Assembly: GCA_014529385.2 (NCBI GenBank)
Contig: CM043952.1
Location: forward strand, 70,298,299-70,362,298
DNA length: 64,000 bases
Reading direction: 5' to 3'
Source of the DNA: Adiantum capillus-veneris
Lineage: Eukaryota; Streptophyta; Polypodiopsida; Polypodiales; Pteridaceae
Program-made: the position numbers and the translations under genes
The notes under the pieces: model-generated
Databases searched by the model: none
What the model was told of the DNA's origin: nothing
Seen by the model: the letters and a program-made list of their open reading frames with translations, nothing else
Shown: positions 22,166 to 34,129 of the stretch, piece by piece
Numbering within the stretch: the stretch's first letter is position 1
Layout of the letters: every line of letters begins with the position of its first letter

Positions 22166-25100
22166 TAAGATGACCTAAACATAAAAATATTATTTTGTCA
22201 CCATCAGATTTAAAAATGACCATCCAAAGAAAACACAAGATTAAATAAAATTTTACAAGAATTATTTTTATGAAAAGGCGACCCGTAAATATACCGTGGC
22301 CGTACGGGAAAGTCACAATTATGTCGAGGCATCACAATGCAACATAGTTTAGTTACGGTCACATTAATTACCAAGATTCTATCCAATTAGCCAATTTTTA
22401 CTGTAACAATTGAAGAAAAATTGGGAGAGTTGACCATCAAAAGCCAAGCCATGTTTTTAGCAAAGTGTCCAAAAGTTGTGTAGCTATATCTAGTCAAAGA
22501 GGTAGCACTAGTAGTTGGCTTGGGGCACACTCCAACCTCATCCTATGTCTATGAATTCACATATAGGCCTCAGTTTTAAGTGCCGATAGTTGTGTCTACT
22601 GCCACATGGCAATATGTACCAATTATACGGAGTGGTGCAAGCTCTCTAGCACCCTCTCCATAAGCTCTTCTCTCTCGTTCGCAAAAAGAAGAAGAAGAAG
22701 AACACACACACTCTCTCTCTCTACTTGCTTAATATCTCCTCTCTCTTTTCAAAGTGTGCGCTCTTCAACGACTTTCGTAGTGAAAACCTCTACTTAGCTC
22801 TCATCATCGCTCTCTTGCAGCAAAGCAAGAAGCCTTTTGATAGCTCATAACCAATTCTAAAGCACGGTGAGAAGCTCTAAACTCCATAGACGTAATCTCT
22901 TTCTCTCTCTATGTCGTTTTCTAAGTAGCTACCCTCTCGATGGTTTCTTTTTCATATACGAGTGCATGTATGGACTTGCCGGGTGTGTATGAAGTTGCTC
23001 CATGCTTATTTCAACATGTTTAGCACGCTGATTTATGCCCACAATGTGTTTATGGTCATGTGTGTACATAAAAAGAACTTTTTGTTTCGCATCACGTAGG
23101 CAGTAGGAACACTATTTTGGTCATATCTCACAAACCATTGTGAATCAGGCCAAACCCTTTAAGCCAGTGATAAAACACATCATTTGGAACATTTTCTCTC
23201 TTGGGTGTCATGTGAAAATTCCACACGAGCTAAGAGTTATGGTCAGAAAACAACTTTCTGCCCACTGCAGTCAAAATTTTGGACCCCAAGCTCCTTAGAG
23301 AACCACTATATAGATTCATCGGATGAGAAAACCCACTTAGCCAACTATCAATCTTGATTAAACTTGATGATAAATGCATTTAGCTCTTCGATATCACTTT
23401 GTGAGTGCGAGTTATTAACTATTCCATGACTGGGTTTATCTACGCATGTAGGGGTGCTACCTAGGAGGAGTACCATATGATGTCGTGAGTTGGTCGAGTT
23501 GTTTATATATGATTTATAGTTTGTTTTGGTGAGTTGATTTCAAGTGTTACATGTCCATAAATTTATATGAGGGTATATGGTTAGTCACTCTGAAACGTAT
23601 AGGCAGATATGAATAAAGTGGCTTTCTTTTCGTGTTACCATTCGTTGCATTAGTACCATATGAGAAAAGTGATGTGATAAAGTGTTAGTCTATATTATGG
23701 ATTTGAGCTTGATGCTTTGGTTTGAAGTCAACGCACTTTCATTTGTGCATTATACATGCACCCAAAAATGGCAAAAAGTTGTTTTTCACATATATGACAG
23801 GGTTGTTTTGCATCAGTTTATGTTAATGGAATGATTTCATATGGTGTATGGAACCTCATGGATGGATGTGGATGCCTCATGTGCATGTGTATGTTGCTTT
23901 CCACACTTTCTAGGTCAAAACTAGCTCTATGTACTAGGGAGGTGAGATGCAGTCATAGTGTATCGCTTATGCATGGTTGGGTATTGTCAAAATTGGGTTT
24001 TGATATCATGTTTAGTTTCTTTTTGGACTTATTTATGCATAAAAATTTCATGTCTTAAGGGCCATGTGTGTGGGCTCAGTTTGATTGCAGTGGGGATATG
24101 CCAAACTTCAAGTGTGGGAGTCGGTTCAGTATGGAATACGGTTTATGGTCAAGGGCTAAAATCCCTCATAAATTATGGTTGTGATTTTTGATTGTGGAAG
24201 CCAGTGTGGCTTTTGGATCTATTTTTTGGGATATGGTTATGCTACCAAATTTTTTGAAGTCATGTTATGTGCTAAAGTGGTTTTGGAGGAGTGGATGTGC
24301 ATCACCCTGACTTGGATGGAGTGCTCACCCATGTGATGTGATCGGATTATAGTTTATGGTTTGGATTAGATCATGAAGTGGTTTTGATGGTTTATGGTAG
24401 ACATGTAAGGGTAGAGATCATGTACTCTGTGACTACTTGCAAAAGATTGTTTGTGCCTATGGAAAGTGCTATTGTGATTGGACTCATGTGTTGTGTTTCT
24501 CATGGTAGCGTTGCTACAAAACTAGGATCACCTACATCGCTTAGCCTTAGACAAAAGGATCGATGACCTAGGCTTCACTGGATCAGGGGTGTTGCCTAGG
24601 TCTTCTTTTCTTGTTAGGCTCACACAGTTAGTGTGTTGGGGGTTGAATGGTCTACACGGCTAACATATCGAGGATCTTGCCTTGGCTTTGCCTAAACACC
24701 CGATGTTGGGCATCGAAGAGACGTGGTGCCTAAACTGGTATGGTTGGTGTTGATACCATACAAGCTACTGGTATTTCGAATCCTTTTAGAGCAAGGAGGG
24801 AGACGAAGCGGCCTCAGCCTATGTCTGGCTCAGGTAGGTTGAAGGTGTTCTGGTTTAAGGTCTCCACTACCCTAACAAAGGGGGTCTCCATGCAAAAGTT
24901 TAAAACAATTAAATTTATCAGACCATTTCCGTCATAAATAGAAAGTTTCTATTGTTAGCAGTTTGTTTACTACTGATGAGTTAATGATGTATATATTAAT
25001 GCAGGCTTTTCAAAAATGGAACTTTTTACTTTTTTGTCGCTTTCATCTAAAAATAATAAGTTTTGAGGTGCTTTCACCTAGCTAGACGTGATCATCTCAT

Positions 25101-26275
25101 CTAAATCTACCCCACCCAAAAATTTTATAAAAATAGCTATATGTTCCCAAAACTTCTAAATATAGCAAGTGTGTGCATTTGACGCCTTAGTTCGTTGTCC
25201 TCAAGCTTGTCTTTTAAAATCAACTTTCAAAATTGAATTCTAATGAGCTAAGCTCAATCTAGTCAATTATCATTATCCTAATGTCAATGGAATTATTTCA
25301 CAATTCTAAGGCATGTATGTGTATGCATGTGCATGTGTATGCATGTCCATGGATTCCCATAGAATGACCCATAACCATGGACCCATCTCTTTTAAGAAGA
25401 TTGACTCTAAGCATGGAGTTACATGAGGTGTAGACCCAAAATTGGTATAGTAGTCAGACGGAGTGGTCACTTGACACCTTCATTGGCAAGTAATGAGACT
25501 TGTGACACCAATCCACCTTGTAATAGCAATAGGGGGCACCCTAGGGAGGTATGGGCAAGCTTGGGAGGCAAAGAAGCACCAAAAATCTATAAAGGGGACC
25601 TTCTCTCACTCATTTTGGACACACACTTGGAGGAGGAGACTATGTTGTGATGTTGCTACTAGACTTCGTGATTACTCCATAAAAGCTTTGAGAGATCAAT
25701 AACTCCAAAGCACAATTATTTAATGGAATTTACTGTTTTCTTATGCTTAATCAATCTATCTTCATTCTCTTCTCTCATTCAATTGGAATCCTTTCCAATT
25801 GTTACAATTCTATCAATGCTATACTCTTATTCACTTATACTTAGTAGGAAATCGGCAATGATTACACCTATTCTTTGGTAAATTCTCTATATATACTCTA
25901 TGGAGTAATGATAATGGTCTCATTGCTTGATTATATAATCATTTGTGTTGACCATGCGCTCAAATTATTCATCAGTTTAACATAGATGCTTGTAGAAATT
26001 TAGCCAGTCTCGTTCAAATTTTTGTCCAACTAAAATGATGGATTGTGCTTGCAAGTAAATCTATGTAACTAATCATGTGATTAGTGTACAAATGGATAGT
26101 ATGAATGCATATGACTTTTAAGCTTTACATAAGAAAAATATTTGCTTGTCCTAAGTATGAACCATTGGAAAAAGGGGTGTAGAATTGATGAAAGTGCCAT
26201 CCTCTAGACCTCATTATCAATTGGTTTTTGTACAATTAGTTCTTACATATTTTTGAGTTAACTATTAGTGGTGAG
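22166..26275. other. 4.1 kb without a supported gene
   Basis: No frame with a recognisable domain, no LTR pair and no long repeat could be identified. A CT/CA-rich patch lies at about 22690-22745. Frames such as 24378-24566 and 25423-25650 are short and uncharacteristic. Fragments of very old elements may be present beyond recognition by eye. Confidence 0.45.
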
Positions 26276-26520
26276 ATGGCCCCAAAAAGGACCCGTATTA
26301 GCGAGACTCACTTTGATGAGGCTGACACTAGTGAGGAAGCTGATAAAGAAAAAAGAATCGCAACGTAGGATGTGCCATTGAACTTGTCAGGCACCGATGT
26401 TACACTAGAAAAGGTTAGAATAAATAAGTTAAGAATCGCATGCATTGCATAGACGATGAAGGAGGAAAGGAAAAACAAGCTCAAATGGAGCAAAAACCAT
26501 TGCAAAATGCGGCATATGTT
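26276..26520 (+). other. Possible start of a retroelement gag, truncated
   Basis: An ATG at 26276 opens MAPKRTRISETHFDEADTSE, reaches an in-frame TAG after about 30 codons, and a similar charged reading continues beyond it. A basic-acidic N-terminus like this is common in plant Gypsy gag proteins, but without a downstream domain it could be chance. Confidence 0.2.
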
Positions 26521-26724
26521 TTCTTTATCATTTTTCTTTGTAGTAAAAGATTGTTTGGAAAGTAGACTGATTGATCATAAGAAAGAAATGTTTGCCTAGT
26601 AGAAAAACTCTCAAACCTTCTTCATTCAAAGTCCTATACTGATATAGTCAAAACTCCCTTTGATATCCAAGGAGGCGGTCTTAGCGGAGTGAACACTAAA
26701 ACAATGCATATGGGTGCACATATC

Positions 26725-26822
26725 TTGCGGGTTTGTGCCCAGATTGCAAGATTGTTCGTGCAGGTTTGTGCCTAGATTGCAAGAGAGTCTTGCATGTTTG
26801 TGTCCATATTGCAAGACAATTT
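26725..26822. repeat. Minisatellite, about 33-bp unit x3
   Basis: Three imperfect units share TTTGTG(C/T)CCA or TTTGTGCCTA followed by (G/T)ATTGCAAGA. On the minus strand the first two read as repeats of SCNLGTN. Confidence 0.85.
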
Positions 26823-27276
26823 GGTTGTATGGATAGCCAAAGACACCGGGAGCAATAAACTCTCGCCAAGAGGAGTGAACTCTTGGAGTTTGGATATTTT
26901 AATGAAGAAGAGTCTTATGTTGTTTTCCTTTTAGGAAAGATTGTTTTGATGCCAATTGAGATCTTTGAAGGGAACTTAACAAGGAACTTTATGTTATAAA
27001 AAACCAAGTGGTAGTAATTAAAAAACAAGATTAAAAGTGTGAGTGTGGGGGTGGAAAGTGGGGACTTTCTCATGTTGCAATGTCAATGGATGGGTGGTTT
27101 CAATTAGTCGAGAAACTCTCCCTCCCTGATCGTTTAGCAAAAGAGAAATTAGAACCTCATTGCGCCAAGAGTCGAGAAGTCTCAAATGATTTGTGCCTCT
27201 AGAAACTATGGGGAAAAACGCATTTGAGTTTCTCTCTTTTGGACGATGAGATTTAGGAACGTTTAAATATTCGTGC

Positions 27277-27281
27277 TTTCC
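27277..27281 (+). repeat. Target-site duplication TTTCC, left copy
   Basis: TTTCC directly precedes the TG of the left LTR and recurs at 31930-31934 after the right LTR. Confidence 0.95.
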
Positions 27282-27563
27282 TGTTGAAGATGATGAAACA
27301 GGAAACAGAAGGAAGACAGCAACTCAGAGTAGGAAGAAGATGGAGAAGGAGAAGACACAGAGCTTGTGTACGAGATCTCTGTAGTCTGTCTCTCTGTATT
27401 GGAATAATAATAATGTGTATACAAACTCAGAGCTACAAAGCTTATATGAAACCCTAAGAGATAAGGTGTCCTTTCACACCAGATGTCCAGGGGGAAAAAC
27501 CCAGTGGGAGAAAAGTGCCCCTGGTGAAGCGCGTATACACACTAACACTACTACATGTCTACA
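27282..27563 (-). repeat. 3' LTR of Copia element II
   Basis: 282 bp with ends TGTTGAAG and GTCTACA on the plus strand, identical to 31648-31929. Because the element reads leftwards this is its 3' LTR. Confidence 0.97.
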
Positions 27564-27575
27564 AATCCCCCCTGT
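27564..27575 (-). other. Polypurine tract of Copia element II
   Basis: On the minus strand ACAGGGGGGATT immediately precedes the 3' LTR, the expected place for plus-strand priming. Confidence 0.88.
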
Positions 27576-27610
27576 AGTGATAGTGTGAATCCGTACAAGG
27601 TAGCAGATCA

Positions 27611-30600
27611 TCATGTGTATGAGAGTAAGCCCAAAGCTTTTCGGAAAGCTTCAAACTTTTCTCGTGATAACGCCTTCGTAAATAGATCTGCAATGTTATC
27701 CTATGTAGGACAGTAAGTTAGTGTGATCTCCCCTGCATGTAGCCTTTCCCTGACATAGTGGTAGTGAACCTCTATGTGCTTTGTTCTTGCATGAAATACT
27801 GGATTCCTTGCAACTGCCAGAGCACTCTGACTGTCAGTGAAAATGGTAGTGGGTGCCTGTTGACACTCACAAAGATCTGCCAATAACCTGCGTATCCATA
27901 CACAATCAACTGTTGCCGTGAAAGCTGCCCTGTACTCAACTTCACAAGTTGATGTAGCCACTGTGGGTTGCTTCTTGCTTAGCCAAGATATACATGCATT
28001 TCCCAAGAAAAAACAATTGCCACTTGTGGAATGTCGTGTGTCAAAATCACCAGCCCAATCTGAATCGCTGTAACCAAGAAGCTGCATAGAACTGTGCTTT
28101 CCATACATATCCCCCCTTGGAAAGAACATGGCAAGATTAGGGGTACCTGAAAGGTAACGAAGTATGCGCTTCACAGCCTGCCAATGATGCATACCTGGGC
28201 TGTGCATAAATCTGCTTGCTTGTGAAACCCCAAATTGAATGTCTGGACGAGTGTTGCCTGCCAAATATATCAAGCAACCAACCGCTGCTGCATAAGTATG
28301 TACATCAAAAGTTTCTCCAGCATCATGCATGCTCAACTTTGATCCAGTTTCTACGGGTGTAGAGATTGGCTTACAATTTTGCATACCAAACTTGTCCAAA
28401 ATTTTATGCAAATATTTTGCCTGCAACATGTATATGCCATCCTCTGATTGCACAAACTGAATACCCAAGTAATAATGTAGCAAACCAAGATCAGACATCT
28501 CAAAGGTTTTTCTCAAAGCATCTTTAAACGCTTCAATTTCATCTGCAGTATTGCCTGTAAGAAGCATATCATCCACATAAAGTGTTAGCATAATGAGAAC
28601 TCCATCTCTCTTTTTGACATACAAAGTACTTTCTGTTGGACTATTCTGAAATCCCTGGCCAATCAAATAAGTATGTATCTTCTCATACCATGCTCTTGGA
28701 GCCTGTTTGAGACCATACAAAGCTTTACGCAATCTACATACCTTTTGCTCTTGACCTTTTACAACAAAACCACTTGGTTGACTTACATAAACTTCTTCCT
28801 GCAAATCACCATTCAAAAAAGCAGTTTTGATATCCAACTGATGCACTTTCCAACCATGATGAGCAGCAATTGCAACTAGTGATCTAACTGTGGACGCACG
28901 AGAAGTAGGAGCAAAGGTTTCATCATAATCTATGCCTTTCTGTTGCGCATAGCCTTTTGCCACAAGCCTTGCTTTGTACCTGTCAACAGTACCATCTTGT
29001 TTCCTTTTTACCTTAAAAACCCACTTTGTACCAATAGGCTTTTTACCTGTAGGCAAGTCCACTAGATCCCATGTATGATTCTTATGAATAGAATCAATTT
29101 CTTGCTGCATAGCATCTTTCCACTGAACACACTCTAAAGCTTGTTCAAATGAATCAGGCTCATCTGCATCACAAAGAGTGCTAAAGCAAGCCAAATCTAC
29201 TTGCTCTCTGCCAAAAGTAGTACCAGCACGTGTTTTCCGTGGCAACGGTGCATCCAACTTGCTATCCTGCAAAGTTTTCTGAACCCATTTAGGCAAGGTT
29301 CTTTCTTCCCTGAGAACTTCTTGCTCTTCACGCACAATTTCCTCTACATCATGAGGTATCACATGCTGATCAAAAGATTGATCAAGATTATCAACCTGTT
29401 GTGAATCTTGATTTTCCACAAAAGAAGGAAGCAAACCTTCAAATACATCATGTGTCTGCATATGAGGTACATCAAAAGCAACCATAGGTTGAGCAGTAGT
29501 TTCTGCAAAAATTACATCACGACTTTCAAAAATCTTGTTTGTAGCAGGATTGTAAAGTCTATAACCTTTACTTCCACTACTGTACCCCACAAATATACAT
29601 TTGATTGCCTTATCATCAAGCTTCCCACGTAACTGCTGAGGGATGTGAGCATAAGCAAGACAACCAAAAACACGAAGATAACTGACTGAAGGTTTTTTGT
29701 CATACCAAGCTTCATATGCAGTAATGGTCTTCAAGGCACGAGTAGGACACCTGTTCAAAACATGTGCTGCACAAGCAACTGCCTCCATCCATAGCTTATG
29801 AGGCAAACTCTTAGCCTTGAGCATACATCTAGCTGTCTCCATTAAAGACCTGTTCTTCCTTTCTGCAACACCATTCTGTTGTGGTGTGTATGGCATAGTG
29901 CATTGGTGTTTAATGCCTTTCTTTCCCAAAAAATCCTTAAATGCACCTGACATGTATTCACCTCCTCGATCGGTACGAAGAGTCTGTACTTTGCAACCTG
30001 TTTCATTTTCAACCATGGCGACATAATGTTGAAAAACTGCAAACACATCTGACTTTGCTTTGAGTGGATACACCCAACAAAACCTGGAAAAGTCATCAAT
30101 GAAGGTCACAAAATAAAGGCTGTTTCCTATAGATGGCGTCCTCATAGGACCACATACATCACTGTGTACAAGCTGCAACTTTCGTGTCGCTCTAACTGAA
30201 CCATCCTGCGAAAATGCAAATCTGTGCATCTTTCCAAGAACGCAACCTTCACATACATGTCTTGGTGGCATCTCCAATAAGGACAAATCATGCACCATAT
30301 TATGACGTTGTAAAGTCATCAAACTGCCATAACTAACATGCCCAAATCTAGCATGCCACAACTCAGCATCCTGCATGGCCTGAGTCTTTGTTTCTGCAAT
30401 ACATACCTGAATCTGCTTTTCATAACGATCTAGCACAAATAGTCCATTGTCCAGCGTACCTGTAGTGATAAGAGAATAACCATTCTCTCGATCTCGTACA
30501 ACACATCTGTCATCCTCAAAAATGACCCGAAGACCATTTTTTGCAAGAGAGGATACAGACAACAAATTCTTCTTGATCCCTGGAACATATAAGACATCTG

Positions 30601-31330
30601 GCAAGCATAAATCTGAACCATCTGAAATGGTAATCAAAATCTTACCAACGCCTTTGATTGGATAAGAAGCATTATTTGCACATGTCACCTTCTTTCCTGC
30701 TGGAGCTGCATCCAATGAACAAAACAAATCCTTCCTTGAAGTAATATGCCTGGATGCACCACTATCAAAGTACCAAATCATTTGTGTCTTGTCAACACTG
30801 TAAGCAGAAAAATTTGAACATACTACAAAAGCATAAGAATCCTGCACAAAGTTTGCAGACTCTTCTTTAGCTGTAGAAGAATCACCAGAAGCTGAAACAA
30901 CCAAACTTGACTCTTTCTTCTTTTCTTTAGCAATTCGCTTTTTACACTCACTAATGTAGTGACCAGGTTTCTTGCAGTAGTGACATTTACCTTTCTTCTT
31001 GGACTTGTCTGAATCACCTTTAGACTTCTCTAAAGACTGTCCTGCACCAGACTTGGAGTGATGAGCACTCTCTTTACCCCTGTTTTTGTTCTGTACAACA
31101 AGAGCATGATCCATACCATCCACCTGTAAAGATTTGTTCTTACGTGATTGATCCTCCTGCAATAGCAATGCCACTAACTCTTCAAAATGAAGAGGGTCAG
31201 GATTAGCTCGCAAAGACAGAGTCAAAGAAGTCTGAAAAGTCAAATAAGATGGTGGTAGTGAATTGAGTGTTTTGGAAACCAAGACCTTCTCTGGAATCAC
31301 TTCATCAATGCTAAGCAAAACTCTACACAA
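27611..31330 (-). pseudogene. gag(partial)-pol polyprotein gene of Copia element II
   Basis: An uninterrupted frame from 31330 to 27701. It starts inside gag (IDEVIPEKVLVSKTLNSLPP), without the usual N-terminal gag half and without its own ATG for the first 70 residues. Then follow a CCHC knuckle (CHYCKKPGHYISEC, residues 116-129), protease (FDSGAS, about 188), the pre-integrase domain (LWHARFGH, about 324), and the integrase core with D391, D454 and E490 (PQQNGVAER). Reverse transcriptase (KARLVAKGYAQ; LYVDDMLLTGN) covers about residues 740-990 and RNase H about 1060-1205. A TAG stop at 27701 interrupts RNase H, and the same frame goes on with DNIADLFTKAL and LGLLSYT to a TGA at 27611. All visible catalytic residues are present. 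Confidence 0.95.
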
Positions 31331-31633
31331 AATCTCAGCACAAAGCTAAGACAAGCTGCTTCCCAAAAGAACTGTTTACCTGAAGAAAATCTGTCAGAAA
31401 GCACACCCTCTTGATCTAAACGCCTCGGAAAAGTAACTTCTGCTACGCTGCTCAGAACGAAATTCTGAGGGCTCGAACGGCTTCGAAAGGGGGGTAAAAC
31501 GCCAGGTCGCCTGGTCAGAATACTCCCGGAACGTCGAGGATGCTCCCGCGAACAAATTTTCCGAAAACTGCCTGAAAACTGCGATTGCGCGCGCGGACGC
31601 GAAAACGCAAGTAGAGGCTCTGGAAATCACCTC
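31331..31633 (-). other. Leader of Copia element II with gag deletion junction
   Basis: About 300 bases lie between primer site and gag fragment. It is GC-richer than the element body, and minus-strand frames cross it but carry no gag motif. The first roughly 150 residues of gag expected in Copia should be here, so a deletion joined leader to mid-gag near 31330-31350. Confidence 0.7.
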
Positions 31634-31645
31634 GCTCTGATACCA
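31634..31645 (-). other. Primer binding site of Copia element II
   Basis: Reverse complement of this stretch is TGGTATCAGAGC, the initiator-Met tRNA site, two bases from the LTR. Confidence 0.95.
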
Positions 31646-31647
31646 AT

Positions 31648-31929
31648 TGTTGAAGATGATGAAACAGGAAACAGAAGGAAGACAGCAACTCAGAGTAGGA
31701 AGAAGATGGAGAAGGAGAAGACACAGAGCTTGTGTACGAGATCTCTGTAGTCTGTCTCTCTGTATTGGAATAATAATAATGTGTATACAAACTCAGAGCT
31801 ACAAAGCTTATATGAAACCCTAAGAGATAAGGTGTCCTTTCACACCAGATGTCCAGGGGGAAAAACCCAGTGGGAGAAAAGTGCCCCTGGTGAAGCGCGT
31901 ATACACACTAACACTACTACATGTCTACA
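31648..31929 (-). repeat. 5' LTR of Copia element II
   Basis: 282 bp, identical to the left LTR. On the minus strand it holds a CATATAAGC sequence (about 31806-31814) that could serve as a TATA box for the element promoter. The TTTCC target copy follows at 31930-31934. Confidence 0.95.
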
Positions 31930-32293
31930 TTTCCCTGGGAGACAGGACTAGAAACCTATCTAATGGGTTAAGCTCAAGTTAAATTGTGATGGAAGCCTGT
32001 CCATTGGAATTGATCAGGTACCCTCCAATTGCCAAGTGGACTTGGTGACGGGACAGGGAACTCACATCTAGCTCACTCTCGACGAAGTGAAATTCTCTAT
32101 GTCTGTAGTGAATGTGGATGGGTGGACGGATCGGTCCCTACACATGGTCTAGTGCTCTGCTAGTCATTTTATATATTTGATATTATGGTATACCCAAATT
32201 TTGTTATTGCCTTAATATATGGTTGTCTGTTTCATTTAGATGGGGCATTGAAAAATTCTCTTTTGTCTCTACACACTGTATTTCACCCTCCAC

Positions 32294-32393
<100 letters not shown>

Positions 32394-32865
32394 TCATGCA
32401 ATGCGGTGTACAAATACATTCACCCTCCACAATGTTATTTTTCTTGAGAATTATTTCATTCATATCACCCATTCAAAGGTAGCACTAGTCGCTAGTGCCT
32501 TTGGATGTAGTCTGGCTCATGACCTAACCTCCATGCTAGGTCGGACGTTGAGAACTCCTCCCCTATAAAAATGCTTTTGCAACTCTGATTGTTGTAATTG
32601 TATATTGAAAATTTTATAAAGTCTAAGTTGTGTATTTTGTGCTTAGACCCTTGGGGAGGGTATCTCTCACTAAGTGCTTTTTCCCGTGGAAGCAAAGCCA
32701 AGGTGAGAGAGTGAGGCTTTTTCACTTGTAAGAGAGCACATGTATGGTGTCTTTGAGTGTGATCAAGCTTCCATAGCATTTTTCTCAAGCGTCATTTCCC
32801 ATGTCCCTCTTTTCTACTTCTTCTGCTTTTGTGTTGTGGTGCCAGTGGGTGTGAGAAGGAAGAAT

Positions 32866-32985
32866 CCCAATCTCCGAGCGAGCACTAAACCGAGAAAACA
32901 AATACAAAGACATTGAAAACATTTAGACACATATTTGTTGATGACCAATAGTTTCCAAAGAAAACCCAAAGGATTCATATAGCAG
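32866..32985 (+). repeat. Truncated first unit of tandem array
   Basis: The stretch from GAGCGAGCACTAAA to TAGTTTCCAA matches the beginning of the two full units that follow, then diverges. The preceding GAATCCCAATC-CGAGCGAG also resembles the sequence after the Gypsy chromodomain near 59650 in reverse complement, so the array may derive from a Gypsy terminus. Confidence 0.7.
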
Positions 32986-34080
32986 GCAAATCAGAGTGAG
33001 CACTAAATCGAAAGACATTGAAAATATTTAGACACATATTTGTTGATGACTAATAGTTTCCAAGGAAATAAATTGGTAGTTTATCGTGCCTCTGACGAGG
33101 TAAACCCATATGATTTAGAACTATGTTGTCGTATAAGGTAAAGCCAATATATTCAAAACCATGAACTCTCTTACCACGGTTGTTGGTAGTGAATGCAAAG
33201 ACAATGTAGACATTCAAACACAGTGCTATTGATGACCTATAATTTTTAAGAAAATATAGTCGAGAGCATACTAAGTAACTGAACTCACGCAATTCCTTAC
33301 ACGCAATTCCTTACAAGGTAAAGCCAAAAGATGCAAAAATTGTCAAATCCTAGGATAGAAGCTGATAGTAAATCCAAATGCCAACAAAAAACGACCACAA
33401 TATACTAAATACATGGAAAGTTTATGTGTTCGAAGCCTTATATGTTCGATGTATCCCAAAAATTCAAAATTGCAACCTAAAAACTCCTAAGATGGTGATT
33501 GATAGTTAACAGAAATGCCCACAAAAAACTACTGCAACGAGCAAATCTGAGTGAGCACTAAATCGAGCAAAGACATTGAAAACATTTAGACACATATTTG
33601 TTGATGACCAATAGTTTCCAAGGAAATAAATTAATAGTTTACCGTGCCTCTTACGAGGTAACCCATATGATTTAGAACTGTGTTGTCGTACAAGGTAAAG
33701 CCAATATATTCAAAACCATGAACTCCCTTACCACGATTGTTGGTAAGGAATGCAAAAATAGTGTAGACATTTAAACACATTGCTATTGACGACCTATAAT
33801 TTTTAACAAAATATAGTCGAGAGAATACTAGGGAACTGAACTCACGCAATTCCTTACAAGGCAAAGCGAAAAGATGCAAAAATTATCAACTCCCAGGATA
33901 GAAGCTAGTAGTAAATCCAAATGCCAGCAAAAAACGACAACAATATATTAAATACATGGAAAGTTTATGTGTTCAAAGCCTTACGTTCGACATTTCCCAA
34001 AAATTTCAAAATTGCAACCTAAAAACTCCTAGGATGGTGATTGATAGTTAACGTAAATGCCCACAAAAAACTATTGCAAC
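32986..34080 (+). repeat. Tandem repeat, two units of about 550 bp
   Basis: Unit one is 32986-33540 (555 bp) and unit two 33541-34080 (540 bp). They agree in most positions with scattered substitutions and small indels; unit one has an extra 15-base repeat of ACGCAATTCCTTAC near 33290. Both start GCAAATC(A/T)GAGTGAGCACTAAATCGA and end near a run of C/A with ACTA(C/T)TGCAAC. No coding function is apparent. The array directly abuts the 3' side of the transposase-like gene. Confidence 0.92.
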
Positions 34081-34129
34081 GGTGTGCAGTATATAATTTG
34101 AACATCATGTTGTGTAAGTATCCTAAGGA

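Larger units (their letters stand above)
27282..31929 (-). mobile_element. Young Ty1/Copia LTR retrotransposon (element II), minus strand
   Basis: A 4648-bp element with two LTRs of 282 bp that are identical by eye, a 5-bp TTTCC duplication, an initiator-Met primer site, a polypurine tract and a long pol frame of 1209 codons. Identical LTRs mean very recent insertion. Yet gag is missing its N-terminal half, and the pol frame ends at an amber codon about 30 codons early. The element is thus probably non-autonomous for gag, or was damaged very soon after insertion. It is oriented opposite to Copia element I and is not closely similar to it at the DNA level. Confidence 0.97.

Noticed and set aside
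28673-29632. Plus-strand frames opposite Copia element II pol
   Set aside because: Antisense shadows of the 1209-codon pol frame.
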